64,000 bases of DNA from Brevundimonas naejangsanensis (GTDB lineage: Bacteria; Pseudomonadota; Alphaproteobacteria; Caulobacterales; Caulobacteraceae), in NCBI RefSeq assembly GCF_003627995.1, contig NZ_CP032707.1:2346501-2410500 (forward strand), given 5' to 3'. A model generated the notes under the pieces. The model saw only the letters and a program-made list of their open reading frames with translations. It had not been told where the DNA came from and did no database searches. A program made the translations under genes and the position numbers. How positions within the stretch are numbered: the stretch's first letter is position 1; every line of letters begins with the position of its first letter. Shown here piece by piece: positions 37,450-45,712 of this stretch.

Positions 37450-37554
37450 GTGCGCGGGACTCGTCTCTCAGGCGTGGCGGGAAGATGCCGGGCGGTGTAG
37501 CACGCAGGCGCGGCGGAGCAAGGCGAGCCGCTGATCACGAAAGGCGGACGGCGC

Positions 37555-37905
37555 GTGCACGGCTGGATCGGAACCGGAAAGGTCAGGGCGCGGGAGCAGG
37601 GCGAGGCGGTCGAGATCACCATCGACGGCCTGACCACCCAGGCCAAATACTACAAGCCGCTGGTCTATGAGTTTATGCGCAAGGAGTGGGCGTCACGTCC
37701 ATCGTGGGGCGACCATGTCGTCGAGATCGTGATGGAGCACGTCGGCGATCCGCCGTGGATGGACCTGGACAATCTGGCCAAGGCCCTGCTGGACGCCATC
37801 AAGGGCTATCTGTTCCACGACGACAGCCAGGTCGCGCGCCTGCTGGTCGAACGCCGCGAGGGCGAGCGCGAGCGGATCACCATCCGGGTGTTTCCCAGGG
37901 GGTGA
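37555..37905 (+). CDS. RusA-like Holliday junction resolvase family protein
   Basis: A 116-residue protein with the RusA pattern in its second half: PWMDLDNLAKALLDAIKGYL, then HDDSQV. In RusA the aspartates of the DxDN and DD groups bind the catalytic metal, and all are present (D-L-D-N, D, D-D). RusA enzymes resolve Holliday junctions and are usually prophage genes, but no phage genes are nearby. The start is a GTG at 37555 with a weak AAAGGCGG; the frame is open upstream, so the N-terminus is uncertain. Confidence 0.65.
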   Translation: MHGWIGTGKVRAREQGEAVEITIDGLTTQAKYYKPLVYEFMRKEWASRPSWGDHVVEIVMEHVGDPPWMDLDNLAKALLDAIKGYLFHDDSQVARLLVERREGERERITIRVFPRG

Positions 37906-38016
37906 GCGAACGTAAGTCGCCTGCGCGAGAGGGGTGCGGTTGGGAACCAGAACGCCGTTCGCGCAATATTGACTCCTTCATGGCGGACGTGACGCGCCAA
38001 TCTCCAGAGGGAGTCG

Positions 38017-38808
38017 ATGATGAAAAGGGTAGTCCTGTTCACTTTGGCCGGTCTTCTCGCCATGACGACGCCGGCCTTGGCTCAGAGCGCCTACGATGGC
38101 GTGTGGAAGATAGATCTCTCATCGGCCCAGTTGCCGGACAAGCCGCAGGTCTGGTCGCTGGAGGACGGCATATATAGCTGCAGTTCATGCGTGCCCGCCT
38201 ACGCCATTCCAGCTGATGGTCAGTTCCACAAGGTCGAGGGCTATTCCTATTGGGATGAGATGTCCCTGCGGATTGTGGATGACCGCACCATAGACGATGC
38301 TCAGAGGCTGAAGGGCAGGCAGGTGAACGCGACGCGTAGCCAGGTTTCAGCCGACGGCAACACGCTGAAGGTCACATGGACCGACATGAGCACCCCCAAC
38401 GGCATGGCCAGCACCGGTGAGGCCGCCATGAGCCGGGTAGCCCCCGGTGCGGCGGGCGCTCATGCGATTTCCGGGTCGTGGAAAAGCGAGGCCGTGGCCA
38501 GCATTTCGGAAAACAGCCTTATCGCGACGATGCGTCTAGCGGACGGTGTTTTCAGTTTTGAATCCGGCGACGGCTACAGCTTCGAAGCGACCCTGGGCGG
38601 GCCGGCTGTTCCTGTGATCGGCGATCTGGCGGGCGCCACGGCGAGCGTTCGCCAACTGGCCGATGGGAGTCTTGAAGAAATCGACTACATCAACGGCGAG
38701 CCGACATCGAAAATCATCCTCACGCCGGCGGCCGACGGTTCGATTCTGCTCAGGTCCGAGAGTCTGAAGCTTGGCACGACCGTCAGCTATAAACTGATCA
38801 GAAACTAG
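38017..38808 (+). CDS. secreted hypothetical protein with two similar halves
   Basis: A 263-residue protein with a signal peptide (hydrophobic residues 6-17, cleavage after ALAQ), so probably periplasmic. I do not recognise the family. The mature part seems to be two beta-rich halves, each starting with a G-x-W-K motif (DGVWKID near 27 and SGSWKSE near 150) and each ending in a strand-rich stretch with a Gly-Asn or Asp-Gly turn. The first half has two cysteines four residues apart (CSSC), a possible disulphide or metal pair. ATG codons at 38017 and 38020 are both possible. A terminator follows at 38820-38851. Confidence 0.7.
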   Translation: MMKRVVLFTLAGLLAMTTPALAQSAYDGVWKIDLSSAQLPDKPQVWSLEDGIYSCSSCVPAYAIPADGQFHKVEGYSYWDEMSLRIVDDRTIDDAQRLKGRQVNATRSQVSADGNTLKVTWTDMSTPNGMASTGEAAMSRVAPGAAGAHAISGSWKSEAVASISENSLIATMRLADGVFSFESGDGYSFEATLGGPAVPVIGDLAGATASVRQLADGSLEEIDYINGEPTSKIILTPAADGSILLRSESLKLGTTVSYKLIRN

Positions 38809-38819
38809 CCTGCAGGAAA

Positions 38820-38851
38820 AAGGCCCCGCCTGATGCAGCAGGCGGGGCCTT
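38820..38851. terminator. bidirectional terminator
   Basis: AAGGCCCCGCCTG (38820-38832) pairs with CAGGCGGGGCCTT (38839-38851) around a 6-base loop; A-rich bases precede it. It serves the secreted hypothetical gene and, from the other side, sspB. Confidence 0.85.
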
Positions 38852-38891
38852 GGTCTTGACGTGGCGCCGTGCGCCCGACGCAGGCTGCGGC

Positions 38892-39389
38892 CTATTTCTT
38901 CCGGAACTGGTCCAGCGAGACGACCTTGGGCCCATCGTCGCCCGCGGGCGGGGGCGGGGCGGCGTCGGGGTCGCGCGCGGGCGGCGAGAGCGGAGCGACC
39001 TCCGCCTCGACGATTTCGGGCTCGTCGAATTGCAGCAGGAACTGCACGCTGGGGTCGTAGAAGCGGACCACGGCGCTGTAGGGGACGGTCAGAACCTTGG
39101 GCGCGCCGCCGAACTTCAGCATGACCGAGAAGAGGTCATGCTCGACCGCCAGGTCCCAATACTGGTGCTGCAGCACCACGGTCATCTCGTCCGGATATTT
39201 GGCGATGATGTCGGGCGGCACGCTGACGCCGGGGGCGCGGGTCTTGAAGGTGATGTAGAAATGGTGCGCGCCGGGAATGCCCTCGGGCTCGGCCGCGCGC
39301 TCCAGCGCCAGGCGGATCACGCCGCGCAGGGCGTCCTGGGCGAGTTGCTCGTAGTGCATCTCGTCGACAGGGGGAGTTTGATCCGTCAT
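38892..39389 (-). CDS. sspB: ClpXP adaptor SspB (alphaproteobacterial type)
   Basis: A 165-residue adaptor that binds the tmRNA-encoded degradation tag and delivers tagged proteins to ClpXP. The tag-binding domain contains LRGVIRLALERA, HHFYITFKTRAPGVSVP and VLQHQYWDLAVEHDLFSVML. A flexible Pro/Ala-rich linker leads to the C-terminal VVSLDQFRKK, the ClpX-docking tail. The ATG at 39389 was chosen because upstream open sequence is not conserved-looking. The tmRNA gene that writes the tag lies 150 bases upstream on the same strand. Confidence 0.92.
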   Translation of the reverse strand: MTDQTPPVDEMHYEQLAQDALRGVIRLALERAAEPEGIPGAHHFYITFKTRAPGVSVPPDIIAKYPDEMTVVLQHQYWDLAVEHDLFSVMLKFGGAPKVLTVPYSAVVRFYDPSVQFLLQFDEPEIVEAEVAPLSPPARDPDAAPPPPAGDDGPKVVSLDQFRKK

Positions 39390-39544
39390 CGGCGCCTCTG
39401 AAAAGGGGAACGCGCGACTGTTACCCGTCCAAGGCGAGCGACGGAAGACGCGACACGCCCTGTGCGATCGAAAATCATGGATTTGAGAAGAAGCGCCGGG
39501 ATTTTGTCGCCAGGCTCCCAACGCGGCCTGAAGTGAGGGGCTTC

Positions 39545-39862
39545 TGTTGCCAGGCGCCCCCCGGGCCCCGCCTGAGGATCTGAACCCCCAGGACTTAAGT
39601 GTTCGAAATCAACCGAACCGCATTACGCGGCGAGGCGGACTTCTCCAGCGAAGTTATCGTTCGCAGTTAGATAAAGGCCCGATACGGTGGGCCAGGACGA
39701 GCGAAAGCAATCCTCTTTACACGTCCGTCGATGCTAGTCGGCCCCATGCTGCCTCCGCCGATAACGCGGGGAAGAAGTTGGTGGAGCCGCCGGGAATCGC
39801 ACCCGGGTCCGGTCCGCTTATTACAGGCGCGTTTATCGCCATAGCCCGGGCGAACCCGAGCA
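39545..39862 (-). ncRNA. ssrA: two-piece (permuted) transfer-messenger RNA
   Basis: The minus strand holds, first, the acceptor piece with T-arm, ending CGGCTCCACCA (CCA at 39779-39781), then a 33-base spacer, then the coding piece starting GGGGCCG at 39745. GGGGCCG pairs with CGGCTCC over 7 bp (one G-U), joining the pieces as in alphaproteobacterial permuted tmRNA. The coding piece has the CATCGACGG motif and a tag frame at 39623-39664 of 13 codons and a TAA. With the charged alanine the tag is AANDNFAGEVRLAA, close to the Caulobacter tag. Outer ends are approximate: the 5' end from the promoter at 39868-39896, the 3' end by eye. Confidence 0.92.
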
Positions 39863-39867
39863 GGATC

Positions 39868-39896
39868 AATATAGGGTGCGCCGCGCCGCCTTCCAA
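39868..39896 (-). promoter_or_regulatory. sigma-70-like promoter of ssrA
   Basis: On the minus strand TTGGAA (39891-39896) and TATATT (39868-39873) are separated by 17 bases. Transcription would begin near 39861, just before the acceptor piece of tmRNA. Confidence 0.65.
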
Positions 39897-39920
39897 GGGT
39901 CTTGGCGAGGCCGACCTGTT

Positions 39921-40802
39921 TCAGGCGAAACCGGGGTGTCGCGGCCAGTCCTTTTGCTGGTTGCGGAACCAGGTCAGCTGGCGCTTGGCGTAGTTGCGGG
40001 TCGACTGCTTCACCGCCGCGACGGCGGCGTCCAGGGGCAGGTCGCCCGCCAGATGGGCCGCCAGTTCGCGGACGCCCACCGCCTTCATCGCCGGAAGGTC
40101 GGGATCGAGGCCGCGCGCCGTCAGGGCGCGGACTTCCTCCAGCGCGCCCTGCGCCATCATCAGGTCCACCCGCGCGTCGCAGGAGGCGTAGAGCCGGTCG
40201 CGCGGCGGTTCGACCACCAGGGCGTCATAGCTTCCCGGCGCCAGCAACGGCCGAGTGTCGGCCTTCCAGGCGCTGAGGGGGCGGCCGCTGGCGCGGTGCA
40301 CGCTGAGGGCGCGGACCAGACGCTGGCGATCGCCGGGGAAGACGGCGGCTTCGGCGGCCGGGTCGACCTCGGCCAGTCGGCGGCGGAAGGCGGCCTCGCC
40401 CTCGGCGTCGAACTCGGCCTGCACGGCGTCGCGGACCTCGACCGGCACGGGCGGGATGTCGGCCAGACCCTTGGTCAGGGCGTTGAAATAGAGGCCCGTG
40501 CCGCCGACCAGCCAGGCGGGGCGCCCTTCGGCCTCCAGTTCGGCGAGCAGATCCATGACGGCTCGGCTCCAGCGGCCGACGGACCAGGCGTCGGCGGCGT
40601 CGGCGACGCCGTAGAGGCGGTGCGGGATTTCGGCTTCGTCCTCGGCGGCCGGCCGGGCGCTGAGCACGCGCAGGTCGGCGTAGAGCTGCTGGCTGTCGGC
40701 GTTGACGATGACGGCCCCCGTCGCGCGTGCGACTTCCATCGCCAGGCGCGACTTGCCCGAGGCGGTAGGGCCGGCGATCAGGGTGACGAGGGGCTGAGGC
40801 AA
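39921..40802 (-). CDS. miaA: tRNA dimethylallyltransferase MiaA
   Basis: About 293 residues. MiaA adds a dimethylallyl group to A37 of tRNAs reading UNN codons. The P-loop GPTASGKS lies near the N-terminus, followed by VNADSQQLYADL, the substrate motif GGTGLYFNAL, and MKAVGVRELAAHL with QSTRNYAKRQLTWFRNQ near the end, all family markers. The start is uncertain: TTG at 40802 gives the usual short lead before the first strand, while GTG at 40844 would add 14 residues; neither has a good ribosome site. It is divergent from mrp. Confidence 0.9.
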   Translation of the reverse strand: MPQPLVTLIAGPTASGKSRLAMEVARATGAVIVNADSQQLYADLRVLSARPAAEDEAEIPHRLYGVADAADAWSVGRWSRAVMDLLAELEAEGRPAWLVGGTGLYFNALTKGLADIPPVPVEVRDAVQAEFDAEGEAAFRRRLAEVDPAAEAAVFPGDRQRLVRALSVHRASGRPLSAWKADTRPLLAPGSYDALVVEPPRDRLYASCDARVDLMMAQGALEEVRALTARGLDPDLPAMKAVGVRELAAHLAGDLPLDAAVAAVKQSTRNYAKRQLTWFRNQQKDWPRHPGFA

Positions 40803-40889
40803 AGGATCAACTCGCGAACGGACGCATACGGCGATAGAACGCACCCTGCCGGCCCGGCAAGTCCGACGGGCCTTTAAGGAGTCTCCCCC

Positions 40890-41972
40890 GTGACCGACCG
40901 CGCCGCCGTTCTCGCCGCCCTCGACGCCGTGACCGACCCGAAGTCGGGCCAGGGCCTGGCGGCGGCCGGGCTGGTCCAGGGCCTGGTGGTGGCCGACGGG
41001 CGCGCGGGCTTCGTGATTGAGGTCCCGGCCAACGAGACCGCCCTCTACGCCCCGGTGCGCGACGCGGCCGAGGCCGCGCTGAAGGCCCTGCCGGGCATGG
41101 AGCGGGTGTCGGTCGTCCTGACGGCCGAGGCCGTGGCGACGCCGCCGCGCCGCACCGCCGGCCTGTCGAAGGCCGCGACCGACCAGGGCCGGCCCAAGGC
41201 GCCGGTCCCGACCGAGCGCCCCGCCCATGTGAAGCGTGTCCTGGCCGTGGCCAGCGGCAAGGGCGGGGTCGGCAAGTCCACGGTCTCGGTCAACCTGGCG
41301 GCGGCGCTGGCGGCGCGCGGCCTGTCGGTCGGAGTGCTGGACGCCGACGTTTACGGCCCGTCGCTGCCGACCATGCTGGGCCTGTCGGGCCAGCCCGCCT
41401 ATGAGGACGGGGCGATCGTTCCTCATGTCGCCCATGGTCTGAAGGCCATGTCGGTCGGCCTGCTGACCAAGGCCGAGGACGCCATGATCTGGCGCGGGCC
41501 GATGGCGTCCCAGGCCATCACCCAGATGCTGACCCAGACGCGCTGGGGCACGGAAGCGCAGCCGCTGGACGTGCTGGTGGTCGACCTGCCGCCCGGCACG
41601 GGCGACGTGCAACTGACCCTGATCCAGAAGACGCCGCTGGACGGCGCCGTCATCGTCTCGACCCCGCAGGAGGTGGCCCTGGCCGACGCGCGCCGGGCGC
41701 ACACCCTGTTCGACAAGGTCGGCGTGCCGACCCTGGGCCTGGTCGAGAACATGAGCGGCGAGGTGTTCGGGACCGGCGGCGCCGAGGCCGAGGCGGCGCG
41801 CCTGGGCGTTCCCTATCTCGGCGATCTGCCGCTGGACGGGGCGCTGCGCCGGGCGGGCGACGCCGGCAGGCCCCTGGTCGCGGCCGAGCCTGAAGGCGAC
41901 GTTGCCCGCCGCTTCGACGCCGTGGCGCACCGGGTGGCCGTGGCCCTGGGGTTGGAGGGAGAGAACGCATGA
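40890..41972 (+). CDS. mrp: Mrp/NBP35-type iron-sulfur cluster carrier ATPase
   Basis: A 360-residue P-loop protein (Mrp/ApbC) that carries and inserts Fe-S clusters. An N-terminal DUF59-like domain (about residues 1-90) precedes the ATPase core with the deviant Walker A GKGGVGKST near residue 124. GVLDADVYGPSLPTMLG, VVDLPPGTGDVQL and ENMSGEVF are typical of the family. The usual C-terminal CxxC cluster motif is not obvious: GEVFGTGGAEAEA occupies the place where many homologues have it, so cluster binding may differ. Start GTG at 40890 with AAGGAG. The stop overlaps the universal stress protein start (ATGA). Confidence 0.9.
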   Translation: MTDRAAVLAALDAVTDPKSGQGLAAAGLVQGLVVADGRAGFVIEVPANETALYAPVRDAAEAALKALPGMERVSVVLTAEAVATPPRRTAGLSKAATDQGRPKAPVPTERPAHVKRVLAVASGKGGVGKSTVSVNLAAALAARGLSVGVLDADVYGPSLPTMLGLSGQPAYEDGAIVPHVAHGLKAMSVGLLTKAEDAMIWRGPMASQAITQMLTQTRWGTEAQPLDVLVVDLPPGTGDVQLTLIQKTPLDGAVIVSTPQEVALADARRAHTLFDKVGVPTLGLVENMSGEVFGTGGAEAEAARLGVPYLGDLPLDGALRRAGDAGRPLVAAEPEGDVARRFDAVAHRVAVALGLEGENA

Positions 41973-42391
41973 CCGAAACGAACCCGTTCGTCCTCGTCTG
42001 CGGCGTCGACGGCAGCGGCCACGCGGCGGCGGCCGTCCGCGTCGCGGCGGAACTGGCCCGCGCGCGCGGCGCGCGTCTGGCCCTGGTCGCCGTCAATCCG
42101 CTTAGCCCCGGGGGCGGTCATCCCGACATTCGCGGCTGGACCGATGCGGAGCAGGGCGCCCTGCTGCAGGCGGCCGCGCATGAGGCCCGGCGCCTGGGGG
42201 CCGAGGTTCAGTGCGTGGCGACGCAAGGGCGCGATCCGGCCGACGCCCTGATCGCGGCGGCGGGCGAACTGGGCGCCGACCACATCGTCGTCGGCACGGG
42301 TGACCGCAAGGGCCTGGGCGAGTGGCTGATGGGCTCGGTGGCCCAGGCTGTGGCGGCCCGCGCCCCGGTCAGCGTGACGATAGCTCGCTAG
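41969..42391 (+). CDS. universal stress protein (UspA family)
   Basis: A 140-residue UspA-fold protein. It opens with the strand FVLVCGVDGSGHAAAAVRVA and ends with the ATP-binding-type motif GTGDRKGLGEWLMGSVAQAV followed by APVSVTI. The spacing GxG-x9-GS matches ATP-binding members of the family. It probably serves in stress response. Its ATG overlaps the mrp stop by 4 bases, so the two are translationally coupled. Its stop lies one base before the end of the convergent YbjQ gene. Confidence 0.85.
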   Translation: MTETNPFVLVCGVDGSGHAAAAVRVAAELARARGARLALVAVNPLSPGGGHPDIRGWTDAEQGALLQAAAHEARRLGAEVQCVATQGRDPADALIAAAGELGADHIVVGTGDRKGLGEWLMGSVAQAVAARAPVSVTIAR

Positions 42392-42392
42392 G

Positions 42393-42713
42393 TCAGGCGG
42401 GTTCGACCACCACGGCCGTGCCGTAGGCCAGCACTTCTGTGACGCCGGGCATGATCTCATTGGCGTCGTAGCGCATGGCCAGGATGGCGTTGGCGCCCAG
42501 TTCCTGCGCATGAACGATCAGGTCGTCATAGGCTTCCTGACGCGCGGCCTCGGCCAGTTTGACGTAGGCGCCGACCCGGCCGCCGATCATCGACTGTACG
42601 CCGCCGATGGCGTCCGACACCAGATTGCGCGATCGCACGGTGATGCCGCGCACCACGCCCAGGCAGCGCACGACGCGATGACCGGGCAGGTCGTTGGTGG
42701 TGGCGACGATCAT
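42393..42713 (-). CDS. YbjQ/UPF0145 family protein
   Basis: A 106-residue protein of the YbjQ family. Characteristic pieces are MIVATTNDLPGHRVVRCLGV, VRGITVRSRNLVSD, GGVQSMIGGRVGAYVKLAEA and LGANAILAMRYDANEI. The family forms pentameric rings and is sometimes called heavy-metal binding, without a firm function. The ATG at 42713 follows GGAGA. It is the last gene of the thyA-mazG-folA unit, 17 bases after folA. Confidence 0.88.
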   Translation of the reverse strand: MIVATTNDLPGHRVVRCLGVVRGITVRSRNLVSDAIGGVQSMIGGRVGAYVKLAEAARQEAYDDLIVHAQELGANAILAMRYDANEIMPGVTEVLAYGTAVVVEPA

Positions 42714-42730
42714 GCGGCTCTCCTGAAATG

Positions 42731-43258
42731 TCAGCGGCGGTCCCAAACGGTGAAGGCGAAGGCGTGGTCGTCCTTCTCGCCCGGCTCATGCGGCTCGAAC
42801 GCGGTCTGGACGAAGGCGGTTTCGTCGAAGGGCGGGAAGACGGCGTCGCCCTCCGGCTCGGCCTCGACCTCGGTGATGTAGAGTCGTTTGGCGCGCGGCA
42901 GGGCGGCGGCGAAGACGGCCGTGCCGCCGATGACGCAGACCTCGTCCACCCCGTCCTCGGCCGCCTGTTCGCGAGCGATGGACAGGGCCTCGTCCAGGGT
43001 CGAACAGACCACGGCGCCCTTGGCCAGGCCCGCCTCGGCGTAGGATTCGTCCTTGGTCAGGACGATGTTCAGGCGTCCGGGCAGGGGGCGCAGCGGCAGG
43101 CTTTCCCAGGTCTTGCGGCCCATGATGCAGGGCTTGCCCATGGTCACGGCCTTGAACCGCTGCAGATCCGAGCGCAGCCGCCACGGCAGGTCGCCGTCCC
43201 GTCCGATGACGCCGTTGCGGGCGCGGGCGACGACGAGGGCGACGTGAGGCAGGGCCAA
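42731..43258 (-). CDS. folA: dihydrofolate reductase
   Basis: A 175-residue enzyme reducing dihydrofolate to tetrahydrofolate with NADPH. The family markers are the N-terminal VALVVARARNGVIGRDGDLP with WRL, the MGRKTWESLP cofactor motif, RLNIVLTKD and VCVIGGTAVFAAALPRAKRL. Residue D in DLPW-type position is replaced by the sequence LPWRLRSDLQRF, with the acidic D helix present (S-D-L-Q-R-F). The gene lies downstream of thyA, whose reaction produces the dihydrofolate it recycles, and of a MazG-like gene, 77 bases away. Confidence 0.94.
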   Translation of the reverse strand: MALPHVALVVARARNGVIGRDGDLPWRLRSDLQRFKAVTMGKPCIMGRKTWESLPLRPLPGRLNIVLTKDESYAEAGLAKGAVVCSTLDEALSIAREQAAEDGVDEVCVIGGTAVFAAALPRAKRLYITEVEAEPEGDAVFPPFDETAFVQTAFEPHEPGEKDDHAFAFTVWDRR

Positions 43259-43335
43259 GGCGGTTCTCCGGTCGAATCGGGAGCCGCGCGGCGCCGCTCC
43301 CGTCCGCAGGAGTTAGGCGTCCGGCTCCAGCAGTT

Positions 43336-43635
43336 TCAAGCCTCGGCCTTAAGCCACCTCAGCCACTTGCGTTCCATGGCGGCGTTCAGATCGACGCCGG
43401 CGCGATCACAGTAGATCAGCAGCATGCCCAGAACGTCGGCCGCCTCGTCGGCCAGGGCCTGGGCGTCGGCGGCGCCGCGGGCGCGGGCGGTCAGGCGCAG
43501 GTGCTCGGCGGTCAGTTCGCCCAACTCCTCCTGCAGCTTCAGCAGGGCCCAGTCGCGGTCGCGGTCGATGGCGTGCTCGCGCGCATAGATGTCGGAGATG
43601 CGGAGGACGTCCGCCTGGAGGTCGGAAAGTTTCAT
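43336..43635 (-). CDS. MazG-like nucleotide pyrophosphohydrolase
   Basis: A 99-residue all-alpha NTP pyrophosphatase of the MazG superfamily. The metal-binding motif is visible as KLQEELGELTAEHL (ExxE type) followed by LADEAADVLGMLLIY (ExxD type). Enzymes of this fold hydrolyse NTPs or dNTPs to monophosphates and clean non-standard nucleotides. It lies between thyA (16 bases upstream) and folA, so it may act on dUTP or similar dNTPs in thymidylate metabolism; that role is inference. Confidence 0.82.
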   Translation of the reverse strand: MKLSDLQADVLRISDIYAREHAIDRDRDWALLKLQEELGELTAEHLRLTARARGAADAQALADEAADVLGMLLIYCDRAGVDLNAAMERKWLRWLKAEA

Positions 43636-43651
43636 TCTGGATCGAGCCGGG

Positions 43652-44509
43652 TCAGACCGCGACGGCGGCCTTGATGTGCGGCCAGGACTGGTAGTCGTTC
43701 AGCACGAAGTCCGACAGGTCGAAGCCGAACAGATCGTCCTTGTCCGCCACGCTCAGGGTCGGCAGGGGCAGGGGCGCGCGGCTCAGCTGCAGTTCGGCCT
43801 GCTCCAGATGGTTCAGATACAGGTGAGCGTCGCCGAAGGTGTGGACGAAGTCGCCGGGCTCCAGCCCCACCACCTTGGCCAGCATGTGCGTCAGCAACGC
43901 ATAGGAGGCGATGTTGAAGGGCACGCCCAGGAAGACGTCGGCCGAGCGTTGATACAGCTGGCAGCTCAGCTTTCCATCCGCGACGAAGAACTGGAACAGA
44001 CAATGACAGGGCGGCAGGGCCATGTCGTCCACGTCGGCCGGGTTCCAAGCGCTGACGATGTGGCGGCGGCTGTTGGGGTTGGTCTTCAGGCCGTGAACCA
44101 GCTTGCTGATCTGGTCGATGCTCTGGCCATTCGGGGCGGCCCAGGAGCGCCACTGCTTGCCATAGACGGGGCCAAGGTCGCCGTTCGCATCGGCCCATTC
44201 GTCCCAGATGCTGACGCCGTTGTCCTTCAGCCAGGCGATGTTGGTCTCGCCGCGCAGGAACCACAGCAGTTCGATGAAGATCGACCGCGTGTGCAGCTTC
44301 TTCGTCGTCAGCAGGGGGAAGCCCTTGGACAGGTCGAAGCGCATCTGGCGGCCGAAGACGCCCAGCGTGCCGGTGCCGGTGCGGTCGTCGCGCCGCACGC
44401 CGTTGTCGAGGATGTCCCGCAGCAGGTTGAGATACTGCCACTCGGGATGGTCGGCCGGCGCGGCCGCCGTGCGGGCTTCAAGATCGGCGAGGGCGGGGGC
44501 GGCGTTCAT
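43652..44509 (-). CDS. thyA: thymidylate synthase
   Basis: A 285-residue ThyA enzyme making dTMP from dUMP with methylene-tetrahydrofolate. The catalytic cysteine is in [11 protein letters not shown] near residue 168. Other family segments are [14 protein letters not shown] near the start, [35 protein letters not shown] and [13 protein letters not shown]. Length is typical. It heads the unit thyA-mazG-folA-ybjQ, linking dTMP synthesis with recycling of the dihydrofolate it makes. Confidence 0.96.
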   Translation of the reverse strand: MNAAPALADLEARTAAAPADHPEWQYLNLLRDILDNGVRRDDRTGTGTLGVFGRQMRFDLSKGFPLLTTKKLHTRSIFIELLWFLRGETNIAWLKDNGVSIWDEWADANGDLGPVYGKQWRSWAAPNGQSIDQISKLVHGLKTNPNSRRHIVSAWNPADVDDMALPPCHCLFQFFVADGKLSCQLYQRSADVFLGVPFNIASYALLTHMLAKVVGLEPGDFVHTFGDAHLYLNHLEQAELQLSRAPLPLPTLSVADKDDLFGFDLSDFVLNDYQSWPHIKAAVAV

Positions 44510-44588
44510 GGGAAACGAGGATGCCGCTGATTCGCAGGCAGGCGCAGGCGCACCATTCGCTTGCTCACAGGAAAGTCGTGTCCCTGAT

Positions 44589-44624
44589 CCCCGCTCATCC
44601 CGGCGGACGCCAGGATGAGCGGGG
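44589..44624. repeat. intergenic palindrome, family A copy 2
   Basis: Seventeen-base arms with a GA centre and one mismatch share the core CTCATCCCGGCGGACGCC with the copy at 23342-23377. It lies upstream of thyA. Confidence 0.8.
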
Positions 44625-44640
44625 GTGAGGGGGCAAAAGA

Positions 44641-44671
44641 AAAACGCCCGCCGAACGTCTCGGCAGGCGTT
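44641..44671 (-). terminator. terminator of the CsgG-like gene
   Basis: On the minus strand ACGCC-T-GCCGA pairs with TCGGC-G-GGCGT and is followed by TTTT. It lies 25 bases after the stop of the gene at 44696-45643. Confidence 0.8.
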
Positions 44672-44695
44672 AGTCCTAGCAACGTGAAACTGCGA

Positions 44696-45643
44696 TCAGC
44701 GACCCGCTGCGAGGCGCTCGTTCTGGACCCAGCCCAGGTTGTCGTTGTCGTCCATGACCTCCCACCAGACGCCCTCGCGGTTGCCGGTCGGGTAGAGGCG
44801 CAGGCCCACGGGCAGGGCGCGCACGACCGAGCCGCCGTTCGGGGCCGAGCGCAGGGTCGACGCCTGCTGGACGGTGTAGGTCTGGACCGGGGCTTCATGA
44901 GCCGCCGAACTGCCTTCCAGCCCGCCCATCTGGGTCACCATGTCGGTGTAGGCCTGGATGAAGGACTGGGCCACGATGCGGCCGATCTCGGTGTTCTCAT
45001 AGCTGCCGCCGCCCAGCGCGCCCGCGCCGAAGCCGCCGGCGCCCAGGCCCCAGCTCAGATCGCTCTTGGCGGCGTAGCCTTCGGTCACGGCCGCGGTTTC
45101 CGAGGTGCGGACGTTGGTCAGCGACAGGACGGTGTTGGCTTCCATCCGGCGCGTGCGCAGTCCGCCGACGATGGCGCCCGCGCGGCCGCCGATCGCGGCG
45201 CCGGCCAGGCCGGCCAGGGCGCTGCCGCCCGAGTTGGCGTTCTGGCTGGCGACCTCGCCGACCAAGACGTAGTCGGCCGCGCGCACCTGGCCGCCGCCGA
45301 CGTTGGAGCCACGCTGCAGATCGCCGCCCGAAGCCAGTTCACGCTCGCGCTGGGCGACGCTCATACCCGTGCCGCGGTCCACCAGGGTGAAGCAGCCCGA
45401 GCGCTGGATGACCACGCGCAGCAGGCTTTGCGGCGGCGACAGCTGCAGCTCGCGCCAGTAGTCCGACTGGCCGTCGGCCAGGGTGACCGTGCCCAGGCTG
45501 CGCACGCAGCGCGGAATCTGGGCCATCTGGGCGTCCTGGGTGCGCTGGGCGCTGCTGCGGCGGGCTTGGGCTTCGGAGGCGGTCGGCAGGACCGAGGCGG
45601 CCATGAGGGCGGCCAGGGCGGGAGCCAGCATGCGGGTATTCAA
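44696..45643 (-). CDS. secreted CsgG-like protein with C-terminal SH3-like domain (copy 1)
   Basis: A 315-residue protein with a signal peptide (cleavage near SEAQA) and no lipobox. The middle part is a CsgG/curli-assembly-like domain: SLLRVVIQRSGCFTLVDRGT, QVRAADYVLVGEV, then a Gly-rich stretch and LTNVRTSETAAVTEGY. The C-terminal 70 residues resemble a bacterial SH3 domain (TYTVQQASTLRSAPNGGSVV, LPVGLRLYPTG, WWEVMDDNDNLGWVQ). CsgG itself is an outer-membrane lipoprotein pore; this one lacks the lipid anchor. It follows a close paralogue (45713-46906). No curli genes are near, so function is open. Confidence 0.75.
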   Translation of the reverse strand: MNTRMLAPALAALMAASVLPTASEAQARRSSAQRTQDAQMAQIPRCVRSLGTVTLADGQSDYWRELQLSPPQSLLRVVIQRSGCFTLVDRGTGMSVAQRERELASGGDLQRGSNVGGGQVRAADYVLVGEVASQNANSGGSALAGLAGAAIGGRAGAIVGGLRTRRMEANTVLSLTNVRTSETAAVTEGYAAKSDLSWGLGAGGFGAGALGGGSYENTEIGRIVAQSFIQAYTDMVTQMGGLEGSSAAHEAPVQTYTVQQASTLRSAPNGGSVVRALPVGLRLYPTGNREGVWWEVMDDNDNLGWVQNERLAAGR

Positions 45644-45712
45644 GGCGAAAAACTCCTGTTGGATTCAGGCTCTGTCGTCATGTGTCGCGGCGACAGCGAT
45701 GGCGTTTGGTTT

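Noticed and set aside
37555..37905. Prophage remnant around the RusA-like gene
   Set aside because: Neighbours are fumC, a secreted hypothetical and sspB; no integrase, attachment site or phage structural gene is visible.
40844..41930. Upstream extension of the miaA frame to 41930
   Set aside because: The added sequence is opposite mrp and shows no family similarity; MiaA has its P-loop within the first residues.
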